DNA of 64,000 nucleotides. Origin: Rotaria macrura. Taxonomy: Eukaryota; Rotifera; Eurotatoria; Philodinida; Philodinidae. Both the position numbers and the translations under genes were made by a program. Location of the stretch: NCBI GenBank assembly GCA_900239685.1, contig OENT01000111.1:124001-188000 (forward strand), given 5' to 3'. Position 1 is the first letter of the stretch; every line of letters begins with the position of its first letter. Under the pieces are notes generated by a model. The model ran no database searches, was not told the origin of the DNA, and saw only the letters and a list, made by a program, of their open reading frames with translations. Of the stretch, positions 35,105 through 48,625 are shown piece by piece.

Positions 35105-37203
35105 TTAATGGTGATATCCAATAGATCTGTATTGAATTTGGATTCCTTTATGTCTCTGGTATGCATATGGTTCATGTTTTTCTCGAATTAATGTAAAACT
35201 ATCAATTATTTTACCATCCTATCAATTAAATTTCATGTGTTTTTTCCTAGTGATACAATATGATAACCTTACTTGATCATCTGATACTTGTTCCAAGTAT
35301 AAATGAGTTGTATTTAAGATTTTCATGCGTGAATAACCATAATCATCAGAGCGAAATGCAGAATATATTTGAGTTTGATTAAGAAATGGATTATGTTTCG
35401 AATAGCAACCGGCTGAACCACTAATAAGATGCGTAGGAGCACCTGGATTTTTATATGGCTCATTCAAGGATCCATTGAATATCGTCCAATTATAAATTGG
35501 CCAAAGCCTTTGAATACAGTGAGAAATTAATTTTCATTATTTTGCTCTCCTATTTCGATTTCAAATACCTCTCATACGAATGTTCATGTGCCCAGAGTTC
35601 TAAATCGACACCATAATCATAAAATAACTTTTCTAATCCAAATGTATGAATATATGGTAAACCCGAGCGTGGTCGACTATCATAGAGCGTACAATCATCT
35701 TGATTAGCATTGGAGCAATACATTGGTTGATGACCTATTGTTATTATCCATGGATATTTTGTTCGATTTTCTCCTGCTGTGGCCCATTTCAAATCTTGTT
35801 CAAGCCAACGATATTGATTAGATATTTGCGCAAAACCATATTCCCACCAGAAGTAAACTTCTGTTGAAAAACTTATGATATGTGCTAAACCAAAATTGTA
35901 ACTGTACCAAAGATTTTCACCATCACCGTTCGCTGGCATAGTAAAACGAGCTTTGTAGTTCGAAAAATTACTGTAGAATTTTATGATTTTGTTTGTTTTC
36001 TGCAATTAAAGATAGACACTTACTAGGCACGTTCATGATTTCCGGGACACACCATGTATGGAACATATGCAGCGATTTCTTGAATTTGATTCATAAATTG
36101 ATCACCAACTCTACTCTAACAATAACAGAGAAAAACTCTATTGAATTGACAGTATTCCACGGCGCTATAAATGTAGATAGCAACAACTTTTGAATAAGTA
36201 TAGCAATAGTAAAGTTTAAATGGGTAATCGACAAATGAAAGTGAGTAAAACTGAATGTTTCTTTTTGCAAAACATTTACTAAGATTGGTCAATTGATTGT
36301 GGAAATACGTTTCTTAGCTATTTCGTAGGAAGAGAAACATATTGGTACTAAACCCTTGTGGGTTCTTCGTCGAGGACCTCCAGTGGAGACAACTTTTTCC
36401 GTTGTCAACTATAACCTCTACAGAATGCAAGTTGAACGATAGCTTTTATTTCAAGTTCTTAGTGGTTCATATTTTATTAAATCTCACACAACTGGTTCTA
36501 CAAGCAACAATCTTAATCCCTTTGCAAAAATAGTTACCAGACTCAAAGCCTTGTTGAACTTCCTACTAACGAAAATCTTCTTGGCAAAGTTACCGCTGCC
36601 TAAAAAAGCAAATTCAATGAGAAAAGACTATCGTTTTACGAACCTGATCCGCATCCATATCTGAAAGAAAAAACGAAATTAATTATATAAGATTTTCTTT
36701 ACATCAAAGTCAACTACCATAAGCAAAGTCGCCAACATGTAAAATAGCATCATAGTAATCAAGTTGAGCTTCTCGTTGCAAGCGCGCCAAGCTCTGTGCA
36801 TTAACAACTCCTAAATCTCCATAAACAGCAAATGATTTTCGCTTGTCATTCGGTATTGTTCGAAATGAATATTTCGAACTCAAACCAAACGAACTACCCA
36901 CGTGATAAACTAAATATTATATATAAACTTAAAAGTAAAACACACTGTTCATGATTTACTATAAACGGTATCCATTGTTAAATTTTTTACAACAACTCTA
37001 TACATATATAATACACGATGTGCACTACTGCCATCAATAAATTCTGAAGCAGCAGCATTTTCACTTGAAGACAATTTTTCATTCCATATACTATATTCAA
37101 CATAACTTTCATTGGCCAGTGTCTGCGTACTCCAAGTTACAGCCATTTCATTCAGGATGCCTTTTTTCCCAGAAAAAGAAAAAGAAATATGCAACGGTAA
37201 CAT
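35105..37203 (-). CDS. ACP7: Purple acid phosphatase (ACP7-like)
   Basis: Iron-zinc/iron-iron metallophosphatase of the secreted purple acid phosphatase family. Exons 37203-36960, 36909-36718, 36660-36644, 36115-36024, 35970-35569, 35507-35273 and 35218-35105 join in phase to 431 residues. The N-terminal β-domain has NEMAVTWSTQT. Metal-ligand motifs in order: YGDLG, HVGDFAYDMD, PGNHE, IGHQP and AHEHSYERLW, all intact. The third exon is only 17 nt (it supplies the codons after FAY up to DADQ) and fits the ACP7 alignment exactly (MDQDNARVGDRF). The 5' end is uncertain: ATG at 37203 lacks a signal peptide. The frame is open to about 37305 with hydrophobic residues, so a short upstream exon with the signal peptide is probably missed. 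Confidence 0.9.
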
Positions 37204-39089
37204 AAATTTTAGTTCAAGAATAACTATAGTAGCACCTGTATGGAACCATTCATAAAGAGAGTCCGGACGGAGAACAAAAGGGGATAGATACCCAATAACA
37301 AACAAGTCAACTTATCACGTTTTGAATGTGTTGAAGTTGTTGTATATCATGGCAACCGATAGAAGTTTTTATATACTATGCATGTGTATAGTAAAGAAAT
37401 ACGAGAGATGAGAATGAAGCATAGTAACAAGAACACATTTAGATTTTCTACATTCGACTAATTAGTTATGTCGAAACTTTTATCGACATGGAAACACAAT
37501 CGTTGTGATAGGGTTACATCAGGAAATATCGTTTATCAAGTTCACCGATGATTTAGATTTGTAGTATATTATCAATTTTCAAAATATGCTCTTCGTTTAT
37601 GTGCGTAACTAGTAGTAGCTCGAAAGTATAGCAATTATTGTCTAGAGATAGAATACGATAACCAGAGAAGTAGATTCTGTTCAAATAGAAATGTAGTTTT
37701 GGATGAAGAACAATCTTCCTCACCTCGGATATTTATGTTTCAAAATTAAGAATAAAGACGACTTGAAAAAATAATATGGAAAACGTACATTTTTAATTGA
37801 TGCTCAGACATGTAATAATGAATGATTAATCAGATGAAACAATAAAATTGTGAATGGAATATCTATGGATTCGTCTCGGGCTTTCTTGAACTAATAAAAT
37901 AGTTACCTGTTATTCAAACTGTAATCATATAGAAAAGTTGACGATAATAGTCATTTATTCAAAAATTTATTTTTCAGTTTAGATGCTCCTAACTATTACT
38001 AAAAATATTACTGACTCTTTCGCATTGCACAGTCTTTCTGATTAAATGTCATATTTGTTTCTTTTTTATCATAATTTTTGATTATTAGAACCAGGAACTG
38101 GTTCTATCAAAAATACGTAGTTCATCGCAGTGTTCTTCTCTAAGGTGATACACATTCAAGAAAGAAGCAAATGGATGCAAAGAAAACAATAAGAACAGGA
38201 TATCGTTTCGTATTTGTCTCAAATAATCAACTTTATTACGAACATCAAATCATCGAGATGTGACCGTTTCGCTAACCTGGCATTGTCACCATACATGCTG
38301 AACAATGTTTGGAGTTGATAAAATTTCATTTTTACGTTTCTAAATTTATAGGTCGACTGATTGATTGTTGGGCATTCTAAAGAAATAAACTTCTTAAGAG
38401 TTAATTTGATTATGTGATTTCGTTAGTTGCAAACCATACATTGAAAGGATATCCCATCATAGAAGTTTCTCCTCAATGAGCAAAGAACTTGGCATTTTGA
38501 AAAGTAGGAGACTACTATCAATCTCATATCTCGTTTGTCGTAGCATCAAGAATCACATGATTTGCTTTTCGTATGATGAAATTTTCAATTTATTTCGATA
38601 GATTGTTGTCAAATATTCCTGAAAACGCGGAGAACAACATTATCAATTTATGTAATCAAACTAGCATGATTGATTTATGTAGGCTAATACAATCAAAACG
38701 ACTTGAAAAGTCAGAAGCACACGTCCGTTGTCTAAGTCGAGCACAAAAGGCTTCTAAAAATAAATGATTAGAATTTTCTAGAACAAAAGTGGATAGTTTC
38801 CAATTACGATATTTGATGTGAAAACTATTGACATCAGTGCGGTTTGAATTCGCTCAATATTTTCTTAGACGTCCTCTACGAATAATCTCAATAAGATAAG
38901 TGAATTTGTTCAGGCTGGTAATTATCTCCAACTATATGTTGCACGTGACACAGCAATAAGATTACAATGAAATGTAACATATTTTCTAAAATGTAGAACA
39001 TTTGTGGACAAATATTTTCTTTTACCGTTTTATTTATATGTTTCAGATGATCATCTTTTTATTACAGAAAACACGACATTTGTTCATTA
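37204..39089. other. Intergenic region, probable ACP7 5' end then no gene
   Basis: The first ~100 bp may hold the missing ACP7 signal-peptide exon. The rest is AT-rich. A 64-codon plus-strand frame at 38573-38767 has an ATG but no recognisable relatives, and I do not call it a gene. Confidence 0.45.
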
Positions 39090-41225
39090 TGTTAAGCGAC
39101 ACGTTTCCAGAAGTTTTTCAATGCCTCTCGTGATGGATCTGAATGTAGGTTTGTAACGACATCAGCGACAGCTGTTTAATTGTCAGTATTCCGTAATGTA
39201 AACCAAAAAACTTTTTACAAAACCTAAGTATTTTAAAATAAATGATACGAATTCGAAATTTCTCTATAAACATACCATTCGCTTGCTTGAATACAGTGTC
39301 ATCAGTGCATCTTCACCAGACATAATCATTTATCGTCCTTCAGGTACAATATCTTTAACACCTATGTCAAGCGTTCGATAATACATTGTCAATGAGAATT
39401 ATTTTCAGATAAACTCTTCTTGACCGCTTTCTTCTTTTGGATAAGAAATAAGTCTATTGAAATTACGATAAAAACAAATTGTTTCTATGACACATTTCCT
39501 TTTTTTCATTTTTTCTCATCTAACAATCCAATTTATTATACATTTTTAATGAAGTTCGTTTACCAACAAGCACACCTCTTCGTAAAGCTTCTTTTTGAGT
39601 ATTTTTCGATAGAACACCTACTTGATCACTAGGTTAAGTTTGATCAATTGCTTGATGAAACATTTCAAGACATTATATTTTGATTTGCCTATTGTTTTTA
39701 TGAACAAAATTAGATTGAGAATTTCACCTCCGTTGATGCATTTAGTAATTTTATTATGTCCGACGATTTCAATTGGGTCCCCTTTTTTCACAAATCCCCG
39801 TTTAACACGTTTCTTAACACTTGTTCCTTTACCTATGAAGACAATGCGTGTTGTGAAATGTTGAATTTTTTGTTATTTACATTAAAATCTTACTCGGTAT
39901 TGAATATATATGTTCAACAGGCAACAAAAATGATCGAGCAGAATCTCTCGATGGTACAGGAATATATAAATATATCAACTGCTTCTAATAATTTCAATAC
40001 AGTTTCTTAACCTAAGTTAGGATCTCGATCCTAAAAAAGGATTATGTGTTCAAATTATGAACTAACTTCTAGTACACATAATGCTGAACCAGATATGATC
40101 AGTGTATCTCCACCATCGAAATCTATTTGTGTTAAAAATTAGCGTAGTTCAATTTCAACATAAACATATTATTAAACCATCACTCTTCTGCAACAGTCGT
40201 AGTGTCAAAATTTTCATTAGTCAGTATCAGAAGTGTTAATCTGTTCTAATCTGCACACATAGTTTGAAGTAGGTAAACACCTCAACATGAAGTCCATGTT
40301 GGATACGAGTTGAAATATCTTCGTATCCATGAGTTTTTTCATGATTAGTTCTGTTGTCGTAAGAACCGTATTTGTCAGTGAAAAGATAGATGAAGTATAT
40401 TCATCGTTGCACTAAATCGTCGCATATTGTCTTTACTATAGATTGCAGCTGAGAATTCACGATTACTAGCCCTAAAGGAAACTAATGAGTAGATTAATAT
40501 GAATTATAGCTAGCTTTTTCCACTCATAATCAGAAGATATCAACAGAACTTACTAATTCAACCATTTCTTTGTCAGTTGTATCGGCTTTATTCCTAAAAA
40601 TGAGATCTTTTTCAATACGAATCTTTTCATGAAAAATAATACGAACTAAGATTAAAACAGAACATAGAATATTACTTGTTTAGCAAGAAGACGATGCTCA
40701 CGTGTTTGTGGCATGAAACCATCTGTTGTAGAAACAATCAGAATAGCACCATGCATTAGTGATGAACCTGTGATCATATTCAGAATAAATAAATAAAAAT
40801 GATTTAACTTCATTTTCTAAATCGTCTATACTTAAATATAATCAGCATGGTCGGAACAATCGACCTGGCTATAATGACGATTCACCGTTCAATATTCAAC
40901 ATGTGCAGCATTAATTGTAATCCCATGTTTTTTTTCTTCCAGTGCATTATCAATATCTTCATGTTTTTTTTCCATTTTTGCCAATTTTCTCCCACTGAGA
41001 ACTAGTAACAATCAAAAAGTAATCGAAATAAGATCAAACGTCTTCTATTGTTTAGTTTTTCTATGTTATCACACTGGATGTAATAGCAGCTGTCAGAGTT
41101 GTTTTTCCATGATCAACATGACCGATGGTTCCAATGACAATGTGTGGTTTATCTTGTTTGAATGTTTTCTTCGCAATAACAACTCGACCAAGGCATCGAC
41201 GAAAATATTTATTGAGCAATGTCAT
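39090..41225 (-). pseudogene. TUFM: Decayed mitochondrial elongation factor Tu gene
   Basis: Intron-bearing remnant of nuclear TUFM, the GTPase that delivers aminoacyl-tRNA to mitochondrial ribosomes. Fragments follow EF-Tu order on the minus strand. From ATG 41225: [20 protein letters not shown] (P-loop intact); then HEDIDNALEEKKHGITINAA; VNRHYSQVDCSDHADYI (DCPGH changed to DCSDH); [50 protein letters not shown]; and [22 protein letters not shown], near 39.63 kb. In-frame stops are TGA at 40889-40891 and TAA at 39634-39636. Other blocks are shifted or unrecognisable. Several donor and acceptor sites survive (for example after LLAKQ), so it is a decayed duplicate rather than a retrocopy. An intact copy presumably exists elsewhere. 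Confidence 0.85.
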
Positions 41226-42229
41226 ATCAGTGATTTGTTGCTAGAAATATTAAAATTAATTTTGAAAAAGAAATAGTCAACATCAACCGTAGGGCATCAT
41301 TTTTTCGTTTGATAGAAATGATCACTTTAGCCATTCACAAAAGGTTGTAGGTATATATCATCAGCAAAAAATCTAACGTCTCTATATATTGTTTGGAAAA
41401 GAAACAAAACAAAGTGTTCACATAACTATTATCGTTCCAGCTGTTTTCCTCCCATTATTGAACTTTAGATATAATTATTCTTACGTTAGTTTGTTTGTTA
41501 TCAGTCGCAGCTATTGAGAACAAAATCCTATTAAAAGAAAAACTCTTTTCTGTCAATGACATACACTTCTCTATGTCTTTTTGCTCAACTATTTCTTAAA
41601 TAGAATGAATCTTCATTATCCATCACTTCCATAAGCATGAAGATGAACATTGGAAGGTTTCATTCTATGATCGTAGTTTCATTGGAACTTTCTCTGATTA
41701 GATTTGTGAAATTTTGCTTCGATACACTTACAAGTATAGTAAGGCAGATATTCGACACACTAGAAAAGGTTTCCTTAACATCCATAATGTTGAAGCTACA
41801 CACAATCAATTAAAGGAAGTGGCCAAATTTTCGCACCATCTATATTACGTTACGGTTTTCATGTTTGCAACAATCATGGCGCAGATATATTCAGTAGCAT
41901 GTGATCATTTTTTAAGACTCAAAAAAATAAAATAAATAAATCACCATGATTAAGAATTCAATGTAATTAATTGCTGCACAGTTATTGTCGTTCTTACTAC
42001 ATATTTGCATCAGACATTGATAAGTAGGTGTCATGAGTCGTAAATCTAGTATTGTCCTTGATCTTAACATTTATAGATCTAAAATATCAAAATTTGTATT
42101 AGTCGCTATTTTCACTTGGAATATCGAAATCATATGGTTTATTTATCTATTTGACATAGTATATGCAGGAAAACAAAATACATAAGTATCAGAAACAAGA
42201 AAGGATTCATCTGACCGATCAAAATAACT
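41226..42229. other. Intergenic region, no gene seen
   Basis: About 1 kb between the TUFM remnant and the ADAR-like gene stop. The longest frame (41714-41935 plus) resembles nothing I know, and its composition matches the background. Confidence 0.5.
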
Positions 42230-45200
42230 TTAATTCTTTCGAGTGATAGGTAAAACATTTGATGAATACTTAAATTCTTCAAAATGAATTTTATCTAATG
42301 ACCAAATACCGAAATTTGCTTCTTCAAGAAACGATATCATGATTTGTTTTTGTCTAAAATAATCTTTATTCAATTTTTTTAATTCACCATATGTCATGTA
42401 TATGTTACAAGGTTGGCACATTTTTAAACATAAATTCTTAAATTCGCTAAGTAATTTTGCTTTTGATATGACACTCACACCACTAAAAATAGTACGTACA
42501 ACTTTCAGTTTTTTTTAATACAAGTATTAACTTCAAAAAAAAAAATTTTTCACCCTTTTGAGGGACGACCAGTTGATGCATCAATTAATTCACCACCATA
42601 AGCCATTGACCATGAGTAGCTCAAAGCATGATCTAGATCATTCGATCCAATGATTGCAGTTTTGACTCGACCTATTGATTTGTACAACAAACAATGATTA
42701 TCATTCAAATGAATTATCATAATCAATTGATTACTCCTATTTCTCAAACATTGGTATAGCGGTAATAATAGGACTATCAGTTCCGAGGTACAACTAATCA
42801 TCGATAAAGAATCATTCGAATCAGAGTTAGGAAGCTTGTCACTGCATGTTAAACTATTTTGGCTAGCAAACATATGTGTATTATGACTATTGTTTCAGTG
42901 TGTGCTTTCATTTTTAGTTTCAGGAAAATCACTATTTTCAAATTCACGTATCGAAAATATACTTGAAATAAACAATTATAATAGGAAGCCCATTTTATTT
43001 TATCTTCACGGAATCAGTGATGTCATCGTGGTTTGAGTAGTATCGAATGTAGATACCAGTTATAAAATGATAATAGGTGTCCATGTGTTATCGAAAAAAA
43101 ATCAGTATCAATCAAAACGAAAAAATATAACGAAGAAGTTAGACAAAATATTTCACTTCAAACTAAACTACTAAATTGATACGATTCATTTAAATGTAAT
43201 TACTAAAAATTAAAAAGAACTTGAGAACCAATTAGTTTTGAGTTTCTAGTTCTAATTCAATTTCGACTGAAATCTACGTTCATATCGATCATCATTGACG
43301 ATTAATCTGATGCTATCAGTATATCTTCATATCTCTAACTCTCCGCACTTTGCTACATCCCTAATACTATCATGGTTTTTAATGCTGTTCTCAGTACTTG
43401 ATATCTAACACTCGGCAATTTTCTTCAACTCAGGTCGTTCTTTTTTATTCATGCGGTCTTCTTTTTTTGCTGCAATGCTTTATGAATATATATATTGTTT
43501 AGTAAAGACGTGAGTTTTTTTTATCATGGATATTAAGAAATATAACTTAGATCTTACCGATTTTAGGATGATGAACATTAATGATTGGTGAAGCTTTACT
43601 CAAACGGCAGCAATATGCACGTGAAGTGTGCTGTTGCTTAAAACCACTCACTACAGTAAAATGAAAATGATTCATTGTATTAATTTGAAAAATTCACATT
43701 TACGGTGTGTAATTGAAGAGATTTTAATTGGTTCAATAAGTGTTGAAAGAAGAGCTCCTTGTACACCTAATACATTCCATTTGAGAATTTTATCACTACA
43801 TGACATGATGTCAAATTCTTGTCGGTGAGTAGCACCTATAGTGTTCATACCATCTGAATATTTATATCTTAATAGACCATGTTCACGTGTTTCATAAACT
43901 GGTGCATGCGATGCCATCGTCATTTGAACCTACATACAAATAATTATATGGAATTCGTATCGAATCCGTGAAACATAAATTAGAAATACTTACAGTATCA
44001 TAGGCATTTAGATAATTATTCGTATCTGAGGGAAGAAATTCTTTGGCATCACCATTCGGTGCATTGGATAGAACTAAATGAATTGATACACTACTATTTA
44101 ATTGTAATTTTCCAGTGTGAAGATCAACAAAAATATTTCGATGTGAAAATAAACCATCAGCTAATTGATGAAGTTCACCATAGAAATATCTATAAAAAAT
44201 ATTTTCAAGTTACATTTTTCATATCGATTCATTATAAAGATGGCATAGCGATATCATAAAATTAAAGATTCTACGAAACTGAGAATTCTGATAATTCAAA
44301 AATACATCATCACTTTGATGTTTGTTTTTTCTTTCAAACGTTACTTGAGTGCTATGGTAGCGGTAATAAAGCTGGAAATTTCCCCAGAGCTCTTATTCTC
44401 ATTGTTTGGCGAAGCAGTTTTCAAGTTTTACACGATTTATTATCAAGGGATGTACTTTCATGAACTTGAAGGTTTTCATCTCATCTATTAAGAGAAACAA
44501 AAAGCACTTGTGTGTTTTAGTTGTTTAAATCAATACTAACAATGAAATTAAAAGTAATCAATATATTTTTTCGTAAGGTATATAGAATAATTCAAAAGTA
44601 AATTTGTTCATCTTTGTTTAGAAACAGACAATACAATATGAGTGTAACATACACTATGCATCTTCAAGTAAATTTATTAACTGACAGCAATTGGATGACA
44701 TATTAATGACGTCTATTTAGTAATTATGTATTAGCCATTATTGAAAATATCAATCTTCTTTTTTGAAGTTTCCTTATTGTAAATGAAATCTCTTATTCTA
44801 TGAAACCTTAAATGCCAACAAGAATACTTCTCTTGATTGGGATTTTGAAAATTTTGCAGATAAAATAAGTCATTTTTATTTTACAATTACTATCAGTCAA
44901 TATACAAGTTGCTTGTAAAAAATTAGTCGTCTTTTGATCAAATGAAGAGATTCTCAGTTATTTTTGTTTTTCAATTCTACAACTGGATTCTAATCGATGA
45001 CAAGCTAGAAATAGTTTGAATAACCTACTGTAATAATGCTCGTCTTGCCAATGGTAATGCATGACAATCAAGTAGAGCACAGCCATCGTTATCAATATTA
45101 TCCAGTGATGTACATCGACTACCAACACCAAACGCTACAATTTTTCCCACATCGTTCTGGCCTATTTGATTATAATCAAATAGAATATTTCAGTTTTTTT

Positions 45201-45350
45201 CTTTTATTTGAACCAACTTTTTTTAACAATAAATGCAGCATAAAATCGTTTATTTAATGTGTGAAAAATAGGCGACGTATTTCTATCTTTATGTTTTTTA
45301 ATAAAATCAGTTATTATTTGACAATGTTGATCGTAGATTGATGACGGCAT
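42230..45350 (-). CDS. ADAR-family deaminase-domain protein lacking catalytic residues
   Basis: ADARs convert adenosine to inosine in double-stranded RNA. Seven exons (45350-45218, 45161-45029, 44189-43994, 43929-43698, 43650-43558, 42671-42554, 42482-42230) join in phase to 385 residues, all deaminase domain; no dsRNA-binding domain is seen. Aligned blocks: [75 protein letters not shown], and [14 protein letters not shown]. The catalytic HAE is H78-A79-L80, so the proton-shuttling Glu is Leu. The zinc Cys of PCG is Asn134. The third ligand, C198 in SCSDK, remains. Spacing 78-134-198 parallels human ADAR2 394-451-516. The frame and splice sites are intact, so this looks like a maintained pseudoenzyme, comparable to ADAD1/ADAD2. 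ADAT1 is a less likely relative. Confidence 0.85.
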
Positions 45351-48300
45351 TGAAAAGATTACTAATGGCTAAGTGAAACTATAAGGACACTACAAGATAC
45401 AAATGAGATATTTCTTAATTTGTTTTGTTCATATGAGCTAGGAGTAATTTGAAGTTAACTCGAGTCCATTACTCCATGTTATATTACATATATATATATA
45501 TACCAGTATAGAAGAAAGAGAGAGAGAGAGAGAGTTATCAATAGTTGTCCTTAGTTGTCGAACAAGTGTTGCCTGAGATTGTTTCACAGAACTCTTTATT
45601 GAGTTGATCGTCGTAGAATAAAGTATGATGGTAAGATTTTGAAATAAATAAATCTTTTCTGATTCTTTTTCAACTCTAGACTATAAAATTTATTTTATCT
45701 TATTTTAAAAATTGAAGTTTCAATCTCAGCAAATATAAAATAATATTGTACTTGATTCAATTTCTAGATGATAGTCAATAACAATAAAGTAAATTTGAAG
45801 CTCTTCATTCCGTATAATCAATTGTGATATTCACATCATAACGAAAAGAAATAAAATCAAAAATTGTGTGATTAGATATTAAGACTGGCATTGAGTTGTA
45901 TCTATGACGTAAACATATATTATTTAGTCTTATGGAAGAATTTTTTCTTTTTGTTTACTCTAGTCGTTAGATATTTCCGTTTACTTCTTTCCAAGTGATT
46001 GAATCCAGAAAAATATTCATGAAATAGATGTGAATCGATCTCATGTCAGCAGCTGAATTGTTTTACAGGAAAATCCATCGAAAAAGAACTATTCACTAAA
46101 TAATTCGAATCCGAGAAGTTAGATCTGATATTAGGTTCATATTTATATACGATTATCATTTTCGAGATTTAAATATGCACAATCGAAATAAATATTTGTG
46201 AACTATCTTGAAAAATCAATACTTTTATCTTCTCTAGGAGAATTTCATAATCTCTGAATGGAAGGGACGTTTAGAATACATACCTGAACGCTAAAATTTC
46301 GATTAAACCTCTTGCTATTAATAATGAATATTGCACGAAGAGTTACTTCTAAACTCGCATCATATTCATTTTAACATCTGAAGCGTTGAAAACAACGAAC
46401 TGGATAGTTCAAATAATCTTAGAAATTAGAGAGCTCTGATGCTTTTTGTTCAAACAGGCGACTATGCAATGAATCGGATTGAACTGCTCTACAATACATT
46501 AATTTTCAATAGAATTACAACGATGAATATGAAAATATTCTCCTGAAGTGCCATTTACAATCAGAGTTGAGTGATTGTCCGTAAGTTTTTGGTTTCATTA
46601 ATCTTGTGCGAATACTTGCTACGAATAAAGCAAATGGGAAGATATTCATTATGAGTAAGGACCGATAAATGGAATATATGCATACTTTAATCAAATTTAT
46701 TTGTGTCTATTTTCTAGAAATCCTCACTGTTTTGTAACATCAAACATTAAATAAATAAGAACTCAGGATCTCTATTATCTTCATTAGTAGTATGACACAT
46801 TGATTATTAGTAGTAAAAAAATTCAACTAGTTTTTGAAAGAAATATGTTATCTAATGCGTTTCAAAATTTACTGGCACATATATCGAAAATTCTCCTACC
46901 AAATTGGATAAACCGTAAAATAGCAGCAACATTGGAATAACCTCGATTTCACCAGTAGTTTCTTTGGATGAAGACCTTACTCACACTCAAAGTCATTCTT
47001 GTAGCACACTGTATTCGACTTGAGATAAATATTTTTTCATCATGTTTTATTTTAGATTACCATCACAAAAACATCAAATATTTAGTGTAAATGTCGAAGA
47101 CTAGAAGTGGGCAAGTGGACGGACATTCAGTTTGGGAATCATGAAAACTTTTAATTTTTTTTCTTTATGAAAAATCAACTTGACGAGAAGCTTACATTTT
47201 CCATACTAAGTAAATGGCATTTTTTCTGAGATTTTGCTTGAATGTTTCTTGAATACTTCTCAACGAAAAAAAACCGGCCACCCTCAAAAACGTAATCCTT
47301 GTTGTAACTGCAGCGCGTATTTTACTTCGATTATAATTTTACGAATATTCTTTTGTCGTCAAACGAAAAATCAATTTCCCTTCACAATATTTCATCTCTT
47401 TACTTTACTTATTATATAGAAGTGTCAGATGTGACGAGCATGACGAAATCGAAAATGTCCGCTCATTTTTTGGCCTATGTGTCATATCAATAGAGATTCG
47501 AGATTATCTAACATCATTGATAAACGAGTAAGCATATCTCAAATAGTTTTTTTGTTCAATATTGTTAAGAAGATTTGTTTCTGAAATATCTTTCTCTCTT
47601 GTGTGAAATCGCTTCGTTGATATATGCTTACTAGATCAATGAAATGGAAAAAAAAAGATAGAAAGTATGTGAAAGAAAAGAAACCGCCTGTAGCAATACC
47701 GATGAGTACGTATGCGACCATGTTTTACGCATGTTCATGGTCAACAAATGAATCGTAAATGTTCAGCTCAATATTTTGTTGACTTATGCTTTTATTTTCA
47801 TCCTTCCGTTAGTAATAAAATAAATCTATGAAATTGAAAAGGAATAGATTACTCATGCATGTCTAATGGCAATGATCACTGATAGACTTGAATAAACATG
47901 TGATTGACGTTAAAAAAAAACGAAACTTATTGAATCTAACTTTGCCGCACTCCGTAGTAATAATCTAATAGAAATACAAAACAAAAAAGGTTACGGTTTG
48001 TCTTTATTCTGAACATGGAATTCTGCACCAATCACTTGTAATGTGCAATCTTCGTTCCTTCAAAATGGCAGAATACATTGAATTGAAACTTCGTTCGCAC
48101 AAAACGGGTCACTATTGAGCATTAATACAATTTCATCTTCTTTTTTATGTAGAAGAAATTATGGCTTCGAAAAAAATTATAAAACAAAAACCACCTCAAA
48201 TAGTGTTCGGTATAGTAAAGAAAAGTCTTCTTCTCTATATGAAAGACGCACTAGCAAACGGAAATAATGACACATGTATACTAACTAAAACTACTCAGAT

Positions 48301-48625
48301 CTATAAAGATCAATACTTTAGATTTCATTTTATGTATCGCATACTGGCATTGTTGCGTTTTATATTCGAATCAAATCATGTCCGTTGATACTATTCATGT
48401 CACGGCACGTTTGACACGAAACGTCAAACAATATTTCCGTAGTTGACTGACATCGAGCGCCACCTTTCCATTTCGTTTACTCTGTACGAAAACTGAACGC
48501 ATTTTTCGGAATGGTGCTTATATACGTATACATAGATATCTATCTGGCCTATCTCAATCATTTCGAGATTTCTTTGTTTTAAACAGAAAACACATTCAGT
48601 AGTATTTTGTATTTTTCTTGTAAAG
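45351..48625. other. 3.3 kb intergenic region between divergent genes
   Basis: Upstream space of both the ADAR-like gene (minus) and CHAF1A (plus). It contains a TA run and a GA microsatellite near 45.5 kb. A 75-codon plus-strand frame at 48161-48388 begins with a plausible ATG (MASKKIIKQKPPQ) but has no recognisable relative. I see no exon that I would call. Confidence 0.45.
45517..45534. repeat. (GA)n microsatellite
   Basis: Nine GA units preceded by an imperfect TA run at about 45487-45502. It is intergenic, about 170 bp before the ADAR-like start codon. Confidence 0.85.

Noticed and set aside
38573..38767. 64-codon plus-strand frame near the TUFM remnant
   Set aside because: Background composition, no relatives recognised and no partner exons.
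48161..48388. 75-codon plus-strand frame beginning MASKKIIKQKPPQ
   Set aside because: No homology recognised, no splice context, and it ends in low-complexity hydrophobic residues. Likely chance, though it could be an upstream frame.
48456..48463. AGCGCCAC motif upstream of CHAF1A, repeated exactly at 5091 and nearly at 56405 upstream of PSME3
   Set aside because: For the 7-mer core about one to two occurrences are expected by chance in 64 kb of this composition, and one copy is inside an intron. Too weak to call a promoter element.
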